Source: a virus
IMG/VR virus record: IMGVR_UViG_3300036761_001965
Location: 1-33,538 of that record
Strand: one strand, 5' to 3'
DNA: 33,538 nucleotides
The position numbers were made by a program, and so were the translations under genes. Within the stretch, counting starts at the first letter, position 1; every line of letters begins with the position of its first letter. This document shows positions 20,649 to 27,976 of the stretch, in pieces. A model generated the notes under the pieces. That model saw only the letters and a list, made by a program, of their open reading frames with translations, did no database searches and was not told where the DNA came from.

Positions 20649-22468
20649 TAGGTCAATACTCCAATCTGGCGCAGCGCCTTCACAATTTGCTTCAACGTGT
20701 ATCCGTCGAAGGTGCTCGCGTCGTTTACCGCCGTCCCTGAGTTTTGTGTAAACGCCGCCGCGGCGCCGCCCGTCGTGGCGCGCGCCACGGCAGCAGCACC
20801 ATAGAGGCCGATTTTATCGCTTGATCCCCCTAGGAGCACATCACCATATGCTGAGAAATCACCATACACTTCCAAGGTGTCAGCGAAGAATCGAGTGATC
20901 CCCGCCGGACTGATTCGCATTCTCGTTGTAGCGCCAGCGTCATAAATATAAAAATCCTTCACGCCATTGGCATCGAGATCCTGACCGATTTGCCAATTAT
21001 CCATCGTGATTGCAGCCCGTTCTGACGTGGTATCCTCGGATGGATAGATATAGATTTGAGTAGCAGCGGCATCGGTATTACCCTTAATCGTGAGCCGCCC
21101 CTCGGTCTGATCAAGCGCTGTCCCAACGTTCAACCCGCCTTTCACCTGGTTCGCGCCGCCGCTCATCCATTGCTTGACGTTCGTCGAGGTGGTTACATCC
21201 ACATCAGCCACGGTGTTGTTTGAAAGTTGATTGCTGATTAAGATGACTTGATCACAATCCGTCACCGCGATGCCAAGCACCTGCGAATCGTGCACTTCAT
21301 TTCCAATCACGTTGACGTAATCGGCATTGTAGCAGTAGATGCCGACGACTGGCACGCCCGTCGTGTCGTCTACTGTCACGCCTGATCTTCGACAAATGTT
21401 GTTGGACAGTACCACGCTGCTGCTGCGGATGCTGTTACCTGCTTGCACCATGATGTTGGCACTGACCGTTTTGTCGATATAGTTTCCATCGACGGCCGCA
21501 TTCGTGCCTCCGAAGATTCTGATCCCGGCCGGCGTGCTGCCAGATGAATTACGCTGATCGCAGGATAGAATTTGGTTATTGGCAATGACGATCCCATTTG
21601 GGAATTCACCCGTTGCCAAATCCTGAAAGGCAATTCCGTCGTCTTTGCAATTCTCAATCAGGCAATTCACGATGGTTGCATCAGCTATATTTCCGAACAA
21701 GCTGATTCCACCTGCCTCACTATTTTCAATCCAGCAGCCATTGATGAGGACGTTACGCGTCTGCGTGTCGGCTGCTTTTGTGTCGCACCAAATCGCCATC
21801 GTGATGATCGAAGTGAAAATGCAGCGCTCGATACGGATGTTTTGGGCTTCATTGATGCCTAGGCAATAGGAAGCAGTATCGAATCCGTAGGTACCTACCC
21901 GTTGATCGAAGCATAAATTCTGAATGACCACGTTCTCAACTGTCGCACCCGGGTCGGCGGTGAATAGAATCCACGGTGAGGCCGAAATGTAGTTGACAAG
22001 CCAGGACGATCCATACTCGCCGAGCAGCGACGTGTTACCCCCATAGAGCAATGTCGCAGTGACTCGATAGTACCCCGCCGGGAAGTAAACCGTCAGTCCG
22101 TTCCCCGCCGCCGCCGTCAACGCCGCCTGAATCGCCGCGGTATCATCCGTTGCGCCGTCGCCGATCGCCCCGTAGTCTTTGACGTTGAGCCACGCGGCGC
22201 CCGGTATCGTGACGACCGTCGCAGCGTTACCGCTATCATCCGTTGCCGTCACGCCGGCGCCGATGAAGTTTATCTTCGCGCGCTGCGTCAGGGGCGTACC
22301 TTCATCTTCGACGATGTGCCCGGCGGTGGGGGATACCTCCGCCAGCAGATACGTCTCGACCGCCGTCACTTCGTCGTAGAGCGCGTTGACGTCCTCGGCG
22401 TCGATGGTGCTCACCCCATCGATCTGCGGATCGAAGAGCCGGACTTCGTTGGGAAAAACAGCCGTCAT
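20648..22468 (-). CDS. Right-handed beta-helix (pectate lyase superfamily) spike protein
   Basis: A 606-residue protein; AGGAG lies upstream of ATG 22468. Residues 1-95 form an N-terminal attachment region. At about 97-115 the signature VKDYGAIGDGATDDTAAIQA begins a Pectate_lyase_3-type domain. It continues through repeated coils of 20-25 residues with V(V/I)xxN and IxxNxxxxxxxxGI patterns to about residue 460, then a distal beta-rich part and a short C-terminal helical tail (LKQIVKALRQIGVLT). Such proteins bind or cleave cell-surface polysaccharide as tailspikes. It is unusual that it lies inside the head gene cluster, between capsid and connector genes. Confidence 0.85.
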   Translation of the reverse strand: MTAVFPNEVRLFDPQIDGVSTIDAEDVNALYDEVTAVETYLLAEVSPTAGHIVEDEGTPLTQRAKINFIGAGVTATDDSGNAATVVTIPGAAWLNVKDYGAIGDGATDDTAAIQAALTAAAGNGLTVYFPAGYYRVTATLLYGGNTSLLGEYGSSWLVNYISASPWILFTADPGATVENVVIQNLCFDQRVGTYGFDTASYCLGINEAQNIRIERCIFTSIITMAIWCDTKAADTQTRNVLINGCWIENSEAGGISLFGNIADATIVNCLIENCKDDGIAFQDLATGEFPNGIVIANNQILSCDQRNSSGSTPAGIRIFGGTNAAVDGNYIDKTVSANIMVQAGNSIRSSSVVLSNNICRRSGVTVDDTTGVPVVGIYCYNADYVNVIGNEVHDSQVLGIAVTDCDQVILISNQLSNNTVADVDVTTSTNVKQWMSGGANQVKGGLNVGTALDQTEGRLTIKGNTDAAATQIYIYPSEDTTSERAAITMDNWQIGQDLDANGVKDFYIYDAGATTRMRISPAGITRFFADTLEVYGDFSAYGDVLLGGSSDKIGLYGAAAVARATTGGAAAAFTQNSGTAVNDASTFDGYTLKQIVKALRQIGVLT

Positions 22469-22482
22469 GATCGGGTGATCTC

Positions 22483-22830
22483 CTAGTGTCGTTGCAGCCG
22501 GCGAAACGGCGCTTGTTCGTCGAGCCAGGTCCAGGTGTGCCGGCAGCTGCGGCAGGCGTAGCCCGTGGCCGTGTGCGCCAGGAACTGCTGCGGCATGGCG
22601 CAATTGATGCACGTGCCGGGTAGCCAGTCCGGATCGGGATTGGTCGCTGGTGTGGCCGGCTCGATGGTTGCCGCGGAAACCACCACTGCCACCGGTGGCG
22701 GGGGCAGCGGATCAGGCTCCGGCGCCGGGGCCGGCTGTACGCCCTGGCGCAGGACCCGCGCGGCGGCGCTGACTTCCTCGGCCGTGATGCCGTCCTTCGG
22801 GTCGATGATGTGGGTTGCTCGTTTAGTCAT
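22483..22830 (-). CDS. Small zinc-ribbon protein with Pro-rich linker
   Basis: A 115-residue protein with AGGAG 8 nt upstream. Residues 1-30 are helical, 31-70 a Pro/Ala/Val linker (PAPAPEPDPLPPPPVAV), and 74-96 hold CINC and CRSC, a CX2C-X15-CX2C zinc ribbon, followed by a tryptophan-containing basic tail. This is a plausible nucleic-acid or protein-binding module in a virion operon. Its neighbours are the signal-peptide protein upstream and the beta-helix gene 14 nt downstream. I recognise no family beyond the ribbon. Confidence 0.65.
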   Translation of the reverse strand: MTKRATHIIDPKDGITAEEVSAAARVLRQGVQPAPAPEPDPLPPPPVAVVVSAATIEPATPATNPDPDWLPGTCINCAMPQQFLAHTATGYACRSCRHTWTWLDEQAPFRRLQRH

Positions 22831-22855
22831 AGTGTCTGCTCCTGTTGGCTCTGGA

Positions 22856-22877
22856 GCGGAGGGACGTCTCCCCCCGC
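22856..22877 (-). other. Hairpin between zinc-ribbon and signal-peptide genes
   Basis: GCGGAGGGA and TCCCCCCGC pair as a 9-bp stem with one mismatch around a 4-nt loop. The leftward transcript has no U-tract after it, so this is an mRNA structure rather than a proven terminator. Confidence 0.35.
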
Positions 22878-22907
22878 GTCAGAGAGCCACGCGCGGGCCG
22901 GCCAGCC

Positions 22908-23504
22908 TCATTGCCGGTTAACCGGCCGCACGGTGATCGTCGGCGTATAGGTCTGCCCGCTGGCCGAGAACAGCAGTTTCAAGCGCAGGCAGCGGCCCAT
23001 CACCGGGATCTCCCGGCCGACCGTGTCGCTGCCCGTCACCGCCAGCGACAGATCGGAGATGCCGGTCGTCAATGACCCGGTGCTCGTCGAGGTCGTCATG
23101 GTGAGCACGCCCGTCGAGGTGATGGCTTGCGAGGCCACGGTATAGGCGGGGTAGATGAGATATTGAGTGGCCGTAAACCAGGGTGTGGCCGTGCTGCAAT
23201 TGAGCGTGGTGGCATTGCTGAATTGCGGGATCACCGTCAGGACGCCCGCCCCCGTCACCACCTGCGCGACTTGAATCTGCACCGCGCCGTAGTCAAAGAC
23301 GTTGACGGTCGTGAGTGAGATATTCGGCGTGGACGTGTACGCCGTCGTGCCGGCGGCGACCACGATCGGGCTGGCCTTGCTGATAAAGCCCCCGCCCGGA
23401 TCGGCCTGGGCGGTGCCCGGCTGAAAGACGGCGATCACCAGGGCCAACGCGCTCAGCGTCAAGATCGCGACAAAACACAAACTCATGATTCGATTCAGTT
23501 TCAT
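22908..23504 (-). CDS. Signal-peptide beta-rich protein
   Basis: A 198-residue protein with a basic start, a hydrophobic core and a likely cleavage site (PGTAQA|DPGG) after about residue 34. The mature part is Ser/Thr/Val-rich, strand-rich and has little charge, ending VRPVNRQ; it may be Ig-like or jelly-roll. A perfect palindrome, GCCGGTTAACCGGC (22913-22926), overlaps its last codons. A Sec-exported protein in the capsid gene region is unusual. It could be a surface protein made during infection, a superinfection-exclusion factor, or a virion protein with an N-terminal membrane anchor. Confidence 0.7.
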   Translation of the reverse strand: MKLNRIMSLCFVAILTLSALALVIAVFQPGTAQADPGGGFISKASPIVVAAGTTAYTSTPNISLTTVNVFDYGAVQIQVAQVVTGAGVLTVIPQFSNATTLNCSTATPWFTATQYLIYPAYTVASQAITSTGVLTMTTSTSTGSLTTGISDLSLAVTGSDTVGREIPVMGRCLRLKLLFSASGQTYTPTITVRPVNRQ

Positions 23505-23531
23505 GGTACCTCTCCTCTCAGAGGTTCAGGG

Positions 23532-23556
23532 CAGGCGGGCCGGCAGCACCCGCCTG
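23532..23556 (-). terminator. Hairpin just downstream of the major capsid stop (terminator-like)
   Basis: CAGGCGGG (23532-23539) and CCCGCCTG (23549-23556) form a perfect 8-bp stem with a 9-nt loop starting 4 nt after the capsid stop codon. There is no U-tract in the leftward direction, so it may be a weak terminator, a processing site or a 3' stabiliser for capsid mRNA. Confidence 0.4.
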
Positions 23557-23560
23557 GTGA

Positions 23561-24694
23561 TTACGCGCCGGCGCCGGTCGAGCGCAGCGCAAAGCGCCAG
23601 CCGCCCACCGCATTGGTGTGGCTGCCGCCCATCACGTGCTGCGCGCCGTAGGCCGTGCCGCCGTTGTCGAACGAGCCGTCCATGGCGCCGCCGCCCAGCC
23701 GCACGCGATCTCCCATCTTCATGAACAGCTGCGGCGTATCGTAGCCGGTCAGGAACGCCATCTCACAGGCCCAGCCATCGGCGAGGTCGGCGAAGATATA
23801 CCAGCTGGTGTCTCCGTTCGTCGGGTCGAGATACGGGATCCACGGATTCTCGATCGGCTCCAGGATGTTCTGGAGCACGTTGCTGGTCGGGACGATCGCG
23901 TTGGTATCGCCCTTGGCCATGATCAGCGCGCTGTTCAGGATCGCGCGCACGGCCATGCGCAGCGCCGGCGGATGCACTAGGTACTTCGGTCGATTCAGCA
24001 TCGGGACGCCCGAATCTTCCTTGAACTTGGAATACTGCGCCAGCGCGGCCGTCAGGTTATCCACACTCAGCGGCAGGCTGATGAGATTCCCGTCGGTGGG
24101 CCGGCCGCCGCCGCTGGTGGCAAACAGCGTGCTATTCGCCACGTACAGCGCCGAAGCGAACCACTCCTCGGTGTTGATCGCCTGCCAGGCCAGATCATCG
24201 GGCGCGCGTTTGACGGATCCCAGATCGTCGTTGACCAGCATCTGCCAGGTGATCGCCCGCGCCCCGCCGTAGACCTTCGGCGCATAGGAGAATTTCGACT
24301 CCGAGACCGCGTCGTATACCAGGTTGCCATGCTCGCCGGTCTCCGTAAGGATGCCGGCCCCGCGCGTCGCCTTCAGCCGATCGACCGAGCGAAAGTCCTT
24401 GAGCGGATCGCCGATGTGCACGTACTTGCGGTAGGAGCTCGGCGCGGATTGATAGGCCGCGATCAATTTCGCGTCGAGGGCATGCCCCACCAGCAGCGGA
24501 AAGTCGCTGGTGCTCAGGACTTCGTGCAGGCGGATCTTGGCGATCGGATCGCCGCGTTCCGCTTCATTGATCAGGTTCGCCGCGTTGGCTACCTTTTTCT
24601 TCATACCCTCGCTCAGGGTGCGGCCCACGCGCGTGCCGGCCTGATCCGCTTCCTGCAAAGACAACTCTTGCATTACTTGTGTAAATTCAGCCAT
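23561..24694 (-). CDS. Major capsid protein (HK97 fold)
   Basis: A 377-residue protein with GGAGG 5 nt before the ATG. The sequence fits the HK97-fold head subunit of the Mu gpT-like group: an N-terminal helical arm (to about residue 40), then KYVHIGDPLKDFRSVDR and the E-loop region (GAGILTETGEHGNLVYD), a central helix region (DDLAWQAINTEEWFASALY), and a P-domain/A-domain end with YLDPTNGDTSWYIFAD and LFMKMGDRVRLGGG. It lies after protease/scaffold and cement genes, the standard order. It is flanked by hairpins on both sides, which may help its high expression. Confidence 0.9.
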   Translation of the reverse strand: MAEFTQVMQELSLQEADQAGTRVGRTLSEGMKKKVANAANLINEAERGDPIAKIRLHEVLSTSDFPLLVGHALDAKLIAAYQSAPSSYRKYVHIGDPLKDFRSVDRLKATRGAGILTETGEHGNLVYDAVSESKFSYAPKVYGGARAITWQMLVNDDLGSVKRAPDDLAWQAINTEEWFASALYVANSTLFATSGGGRPTDGNLISLPLSVDNLTAALAQYSKFKEDSGVPMLNRPKYLVHPPALRMAVRAILNSALIMAKGDTNAIVPTSNVLQNILEPIENPWIPYLDPTNGDTSWYIFADLADGWACEMAFLTGYDTPQLFMKMGDRVRLGGGAMDGSFDNGGTAYGAQHVMGGSHTNAVGGWRFALRSTGAGA

Positions 24695-24721
24695 CGTTAC
24701 CTCCCACGATTGTCAGATTGA

Positions 24722-24736
24722 GCGCTCACCGAGCGC
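24722..24736 (-). other. Hairpin between cement and capsid genes
   Basis: GCGCTC and GAGCGC pair perfectly around ACC (6-bp stem, 3-nt loop) in the 45-nt gap between the two genes. No U-tract follows. It could set mRNA stability or start access for the capsid gene. Confidence 0.4.
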
Positions 24737-24739
24737 AGG

Positions 24740-25111
24740 TTAATTCGCCAGAGCGACATTGATCGTCGCGGTCGCGCCGCTATCGACGGCGCTCAGGGCG
24801 TAACCGCAGGCTTTCCCGGCGGTCGAGTCCTTGTTAATCTCGTCCGGGGTTTCGCCGGCGTCGTAGTACAGCTTATCCCCGATCGCCACCGCCGAGCCTG
24901 TGCTGTTATTCTTGGCCGTGACGCTCAGCGCAGCGACCGTCATCACGCCGGGCAGCAGCACGTCGGCCTTGCCGTCCACCGCGGCGTAGCTCGTCACGGC
25001 CACGCCGTGCAGATCGACAAACTCGACCAGATCGCCCGCGACCACACCGGATCCGACGGTCATCCGCAGCGTGACGCCACCCTCACCACTTTGATATACG
25101 ATGTTCTTCAT
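24740..25111 (-). CDS. Capsid cement/decoration protein (DUF2190-like)
   Basis: A 123-residue strand-rich protein starting MKNIVYQSGEGGVTLRM; GGAGG lies 8 nt upstream of this ATG. The opening YQSGEGGVTL...GDLVEF and the later AIGDKLYYDAG match the DUF2190 family, found next to major capsid genes, whose members sit on the capsid surface and reinforce it. Its place between scaffold and capsid genes agrees. The longer in-frame start at 25171 is rejected because it reads through the neighbouring gene's end. Confidence 0.8.
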   Translation of the reverse strand: MKNIVYQSGEGGVTLRMTVGSGVVAGDLVEFVDLHGVAVTSYAAVDGKADVLLPGVMTVAALSVTAKNNSTGSAVAIGDKLYYDAGETPDEINKDSTAGKACGYALSAVDSGATATINVALAN

Positions 25112-25136
25112 AGCGGTTTCCTCCACCGTTTCAGTT

Positions 25137-25907
25137 TTAGCGGCCCTTGGCCGCGATCTTGGCTTGTTCAACGGTCAAGCCCCAACCCTGCATAGCCTCG
25201 GCCAGCGCCTGCCCTCCGCTGCCGGCCTCCGGCGTGCTATCCGTGCCCATGCCGCTGATCGCGCCTGCGCCCGTCACCTTGGCGAGGTAGGCTTTCTCGG
25301 CCTTGACGGCTGCGGCGATCGCCGTCTTCAAGCCGTCCTCCGTCAACGGCTGGCGTGCCGCGTTCGCCCGCGCCGCCGCCATCAGGGACGTGCCCAGCGC
25401 CGGGCTGCTCCCGTCCGCCGGCATCCCGTCCGACATGGCCGGCTGCTGCGTCTGCTCCTTGTACCAGCCGTTGTCACCCTCGACCCAGCCGTCGCTGTAC
25501 ACCGCGGCCCAGGCCAGGTTGATGGCGCGCTTCTCGCCTTTCGGCAGCGATTCGACGTAAGCTTCCAGCCAGAGCGATTGGGCTTGCTCGGGCAATGCCG
25601 CCACGTCTGGGGGCAGCTCGACCGTTGGTGGATCGCCGGGCTTGAGTCCCGACCCCGCCGGAGCGAGGGTGCCCGCTGGCTCAGTGGCGGGCGTCGGATC
25701 GTCGGCCGCTTCGACAAAGCGACGAATGGCGGCTTCGCTCAAACTTCGTACGCGCGTTTGTGCTTCCGCCGGCAGGCCCGAGCCGGCGAGCGCTTCGCCG
25801 ACAATGCGATCGGCGTCCTTGACCCGCAGCGCCTGTTCCTTTTTGCGGAGCGCCGCGGACTGGCGCAGCAATTTCTTGTGCGCCTCACTCAAGTGGATCT
25901 CTATCAT
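25137..25907 (-). CDS. Scaffolding protein from an internal start in the protease gene
   Basis: An ATG at 25907 inside the long frame (codon 454) is preceded by AGGAGG (25921-25916) with 8-nt spacing, the best ribosome binding site of the neighbourhood. It would give a 256-residue protein in the same frame, starting MIEIHLSEAHKKLLRQSAAL with a coiled-coil helix, then Pro/Ala/Gly-rich linkers, a helical part (LNLAWAAVYSDGWVE) and a helical C-terminus ending IAAKGR. This copies the lambda C/Nu3 design, where the scaffold is the C-terminal part of the protease. The full-length protein would serve as protease with a scaffold tail. Confidence 0.7.
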   Translation of the reverse strand: MIEIHLSEAHKKLLRQSAALRKKEQALRVKDADRIVGEALAGSGLPAEAQTRVRSLSEAAIRRFVEAADDPTPATEPAGTLAPAGSGLKPGDPPTVELPPDVAALPEQAQSLWLEAYVESLPKGEKRAINLAWAAVYSDGWVEGDNGWYKEQTQQPAMSDGMPADGSSPALGTSLMAAARANAARQPLTEDGLKTAIAAAVKAEKAYLAKVTGAGAISGMGTDSTPEAGSGGQALAEAMQGWGLTVEQAKIAAKGR

Positions 25908-27266
25908 AGCGTTGACCTCCTGTGATGTGTGATCGTCTCCGCGCCCGCTCGACGCAGGCGCGGCTGCTACTGCTACTGCTACTGCTGGTGTGGGTTCGTC
26001 GGTTGGTGATGTCTTCGGTTTGCCTCCTCCTCGTGCTGATTCGGCCAGCTGCCCCAGCCCGCCGGCCGCCGCGCGTGTGACGAAGTCCAACCGGCGTCCC
26101 GCGGTGAACGCCTCGACGATGAAATCGCCCGTGGCTTCATCTTCGACACCGCGGCCGTCGGCCACGATGCTCATATCGCCGGCCAGGCCCTCGCCGATCT
26201 TGGTCTTCAGCCAGTCGGCGGTCTCGCTCAAAAATCCGTTGCGGAAACACGCCGCCTTACGCCCGGAGAAGGGCCCCTCGGCGATCGTCTCGATATAGAA
26301 ATCCTCTAACTTCGTCGGCAGCCGGCCCACCAGATCGTAGAGATCGCCTTCGGGGCGCTCGCGCTCTTCGGTGAGCGTCGGATGGTTGACGAAGATTTGA
26401 GCGCCGGCGAAGACGGCCGGGACCGTCTGCAAGGCGGCTACGGTGTAGACGTTGCCATTGAGCGAGCGGCCTTCGACGACGACGATACCAGCCAGGTTGC
26501 CGGCGGGGTCTAGGCGGGCATGGCTCATCATCCCCTCGGTCAACTCGCGGGAGACGGCGGGACTGGCCGCTTCGGCGACAGGTCGCGCCGCAGCCATCAT
26601 CGGCACGGCTTCCGCGCTATCGTCCGGCAGGATGTTGACCTGAATCGCCGGCGTTACCGGCGTTACCTCCGCATCATCATCGGGAGGATAGAGCGCGCGC
26701 AGGCGCAGGGCCGGCATTTCCCTGTCGATGAAACTATTGAAGGCGGCCAGCGCCATGCCAATCGCGTGCGATAGGAACTCCCGCTCGTCTTTATTCAGGC
26801 GGGCACGTGGCCCGACCAGATCGTCGGCTTCGACCGTGAAAGCACGGTGAATGATGCTGATCAAGTAGTCGATCACGGTTGCGGCGCCGATCGCCTCGTG
26901 GACTACCCCGGCCAATTTATTCAGGTCATCGATCTGACCGTGCAATTCGGACATGAGTTGAATCACCTGTTCGATGATCTGATATTCGCGCTGGGTGTGG
27001 CGCGCGCCGACCTCCACCAGGCCGTGCTGCTGGAGCACGCCGGCCACAATCTCATGGCGCGGGGTATAGGTCTGCGCTTCGGTTAACGCCTTGACCTCGA
27101 TGGTCTGAGCGTCTTGCACGACGGCCAGCAGCCGGCGGGGCGCTTCGACGAGTTGGGTGTAGCAAATGGCGATCGCCGCCTCTTTGTCCTTGCCGGACGC
27201 CATGACTTTGTTGACGCATTTTTCAAATTTCGGCCATAAGGGTTTAGGGACATTCGTATAGGGCAT
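25137..27266 (-). CDS. Prohead protease fused to scaffold (maturation protease)
   Basis: A 709-residue protein. Residues 1-45 form a small helical domain (FEKCVNKVMASGKDKEAAIA); 46-230 are helical and acidic; 240-400 look like a serine-type prohead protease, with a strand-rich region VVVEGRSLNGNVY, H295 in FVNHPTL and S366 in GDMSIVADG as the likely catalytic His and Ser; 405-450 is a flexible Ala/Val/Ser linker (with short GCTACT repeats in DNA); 454-709 is the scaffold-like part with its own start. It cleaves scaffold and itself during prohead maturation in related phages. Position before cement and capsid genes fits. Confidence 0.75.
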   Translation of the reverse strand: MPYTNVPKPLWPKFEKCVNKVMASGKDKEAAIAICYTQLVEAPRRLLAVVQDAQTIEVKALTEAQTYTPRHEIVAGVLQQHGLVEVGARHTQREYQIIEQVIQLMSELHGQIDDLNKLAGVVHEAIGAATVIDYLISIIHRAFTVEADDLVGPRARLNKDEREFLSHAIGMALAAFNSFIDREMPALRLRALYPPDDDAEVTPVTPAIQVNILPDDSAEAVPMMAAARPVAEAASPAVSRELTEGMMSHARLDPAGNLAGIVVVEGRSLNGNVYTVAALQTVPAVFAGAQIFVNHPTLTEERERPEGDLYDLVGRLPTKLEDFYIETIAEGPFSGRKAACFRNGFLSETADWLKTKIGEGLAGDMSIVADGRGVEDEATGDFIVEAFTAGRRLDFVTRAAAGGLGQLAESARGGGKPKTSPTDEPTPAVAVAVAAAPASSGRGDDHTSQEVNAMIEIHLSEAHKKLLRQSAALRKKEQALRVKDADRIVGEALAGSGLPAEAQTRVRSLSEAAIRRFVEAADDPTPATEPAGTLAPAGSGLKPGDPPTVELPPDVAALPEQAQSLWLEAYVESLPKGEKRAINLAWAAVYSDGWVEGDNGWYKEQTQQPAMSDGMPADGSSPALGTSLMAAARANAARQPLTEDGLKTAIAAAVKAEKAYLAKVTGAGAISGMGTDSTPEAGSGGQALAEAMQGWGLTVEQAKIAAKGR

Positions 27267-27277
27267 ACTCTAGCCTT

Positions 27278-27976
27278 TCAGGGCAATGGCCCATTCTTCG
27301 CAATGAACTTCCACGATCCATCCTCTTGCAGCACGATGCGCAGCGGGTTCCAGTTCTTCGCCCGCCCCACGCAATCGTCGCAGTGGTCTGCCGGGTGAAG
27401 CGTCCACGTCGCGTGATACTCCTGCTCGCTCTTTCGCTCAATGCGCCAGGAGCACTGGCAGTTCGTGTGACACTGCGTCGATCCGTCCCGCGGGTAGGCC
27501 GGCAGATCCGGCCAGCCCACCGCCTGGCCCTTGGCTGCCATGTACGCGCGCTGGTAAACGGTCTCCAACGACTGCGCGTACATCTGCGCGCGATAAGCCC
27601 CGCCGACCAATTTGCCGGCGGCCTCGATGTCGGTGATCCACGTCGCCAGGAAGCCCAGCTGCAGATCCAGATACTCTTTGACGATCGCCGGCGGCGCGGC
27701 GCCCTTCCCCCGGCCGGCGCGCCAACCCATCTCCAACAATTCCTGCGCGGTGTTCTTGAGCGCGTTCATCACGCGCCCGCCGAAGCGCTCCAGGGCCGAC
27801 TGGCTAAACTGCGATCGCTCCAGCGTGGCCGCCGCCTCGCCGATGTATTGCGAGGCGACTTTGAGCGCTGCCGTCGCCTGGCTGCGGTAGGTCGCGCCTT
27901 CGAGCAGCGTCAGGGCCTGCACGACGCCCGACGTGGCCGCGCTGATGACTTGCGTTAAGGAGGCTGCGTCATTCAT
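27278..27976 (-). CDS. Minor head/head morphogenesis protein (Mu gpF-like)
   Basis: A 232-residue protein; ATG 27976 has AGAGG 6 nt upstream and overlaps the portal stop by 8 nt. The N-terminal 140 residues are helical. The C-terminus has CHTNCQCSWRIER and HPADHCDDCVGRAKNWNP, Cys/His motifs common in the C-terminal part of phage Mu gpF-like minor capsid proteins. These bind the portal inside the prohead and are ejected or aid assembly. Position between portal and protease genes matches that family. Confidence 0.75.
   Translation of the reverse strand: MNDAASLTQVISAATSGVVQALTLLEGATYRSQATAALKVASQYIGEAAATLERSQFSQSALERFGGRVMNALKNTAQELLEMGWRAGRGKGAAPPAIVKEYLDLQLGFLATWITDIEAAGKLVGGAYRAQMYAQSLETVYQRAYMAAKGQAVGWPDLPAYPRDGSTQCHTNCQCSWRIERKSEQEYHATWTLHPADHCDDCVGRAKNWNPLRIVLQEDGSWKFIAKNGPLP

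Noticed and set aside
25921-25990. The short GCTACT repeats of the protease-scaffold linker as a regulatory repeat
   Set aside because: They encode an Ala/Val linker in frame and are most likely a simple codon microrepeat.
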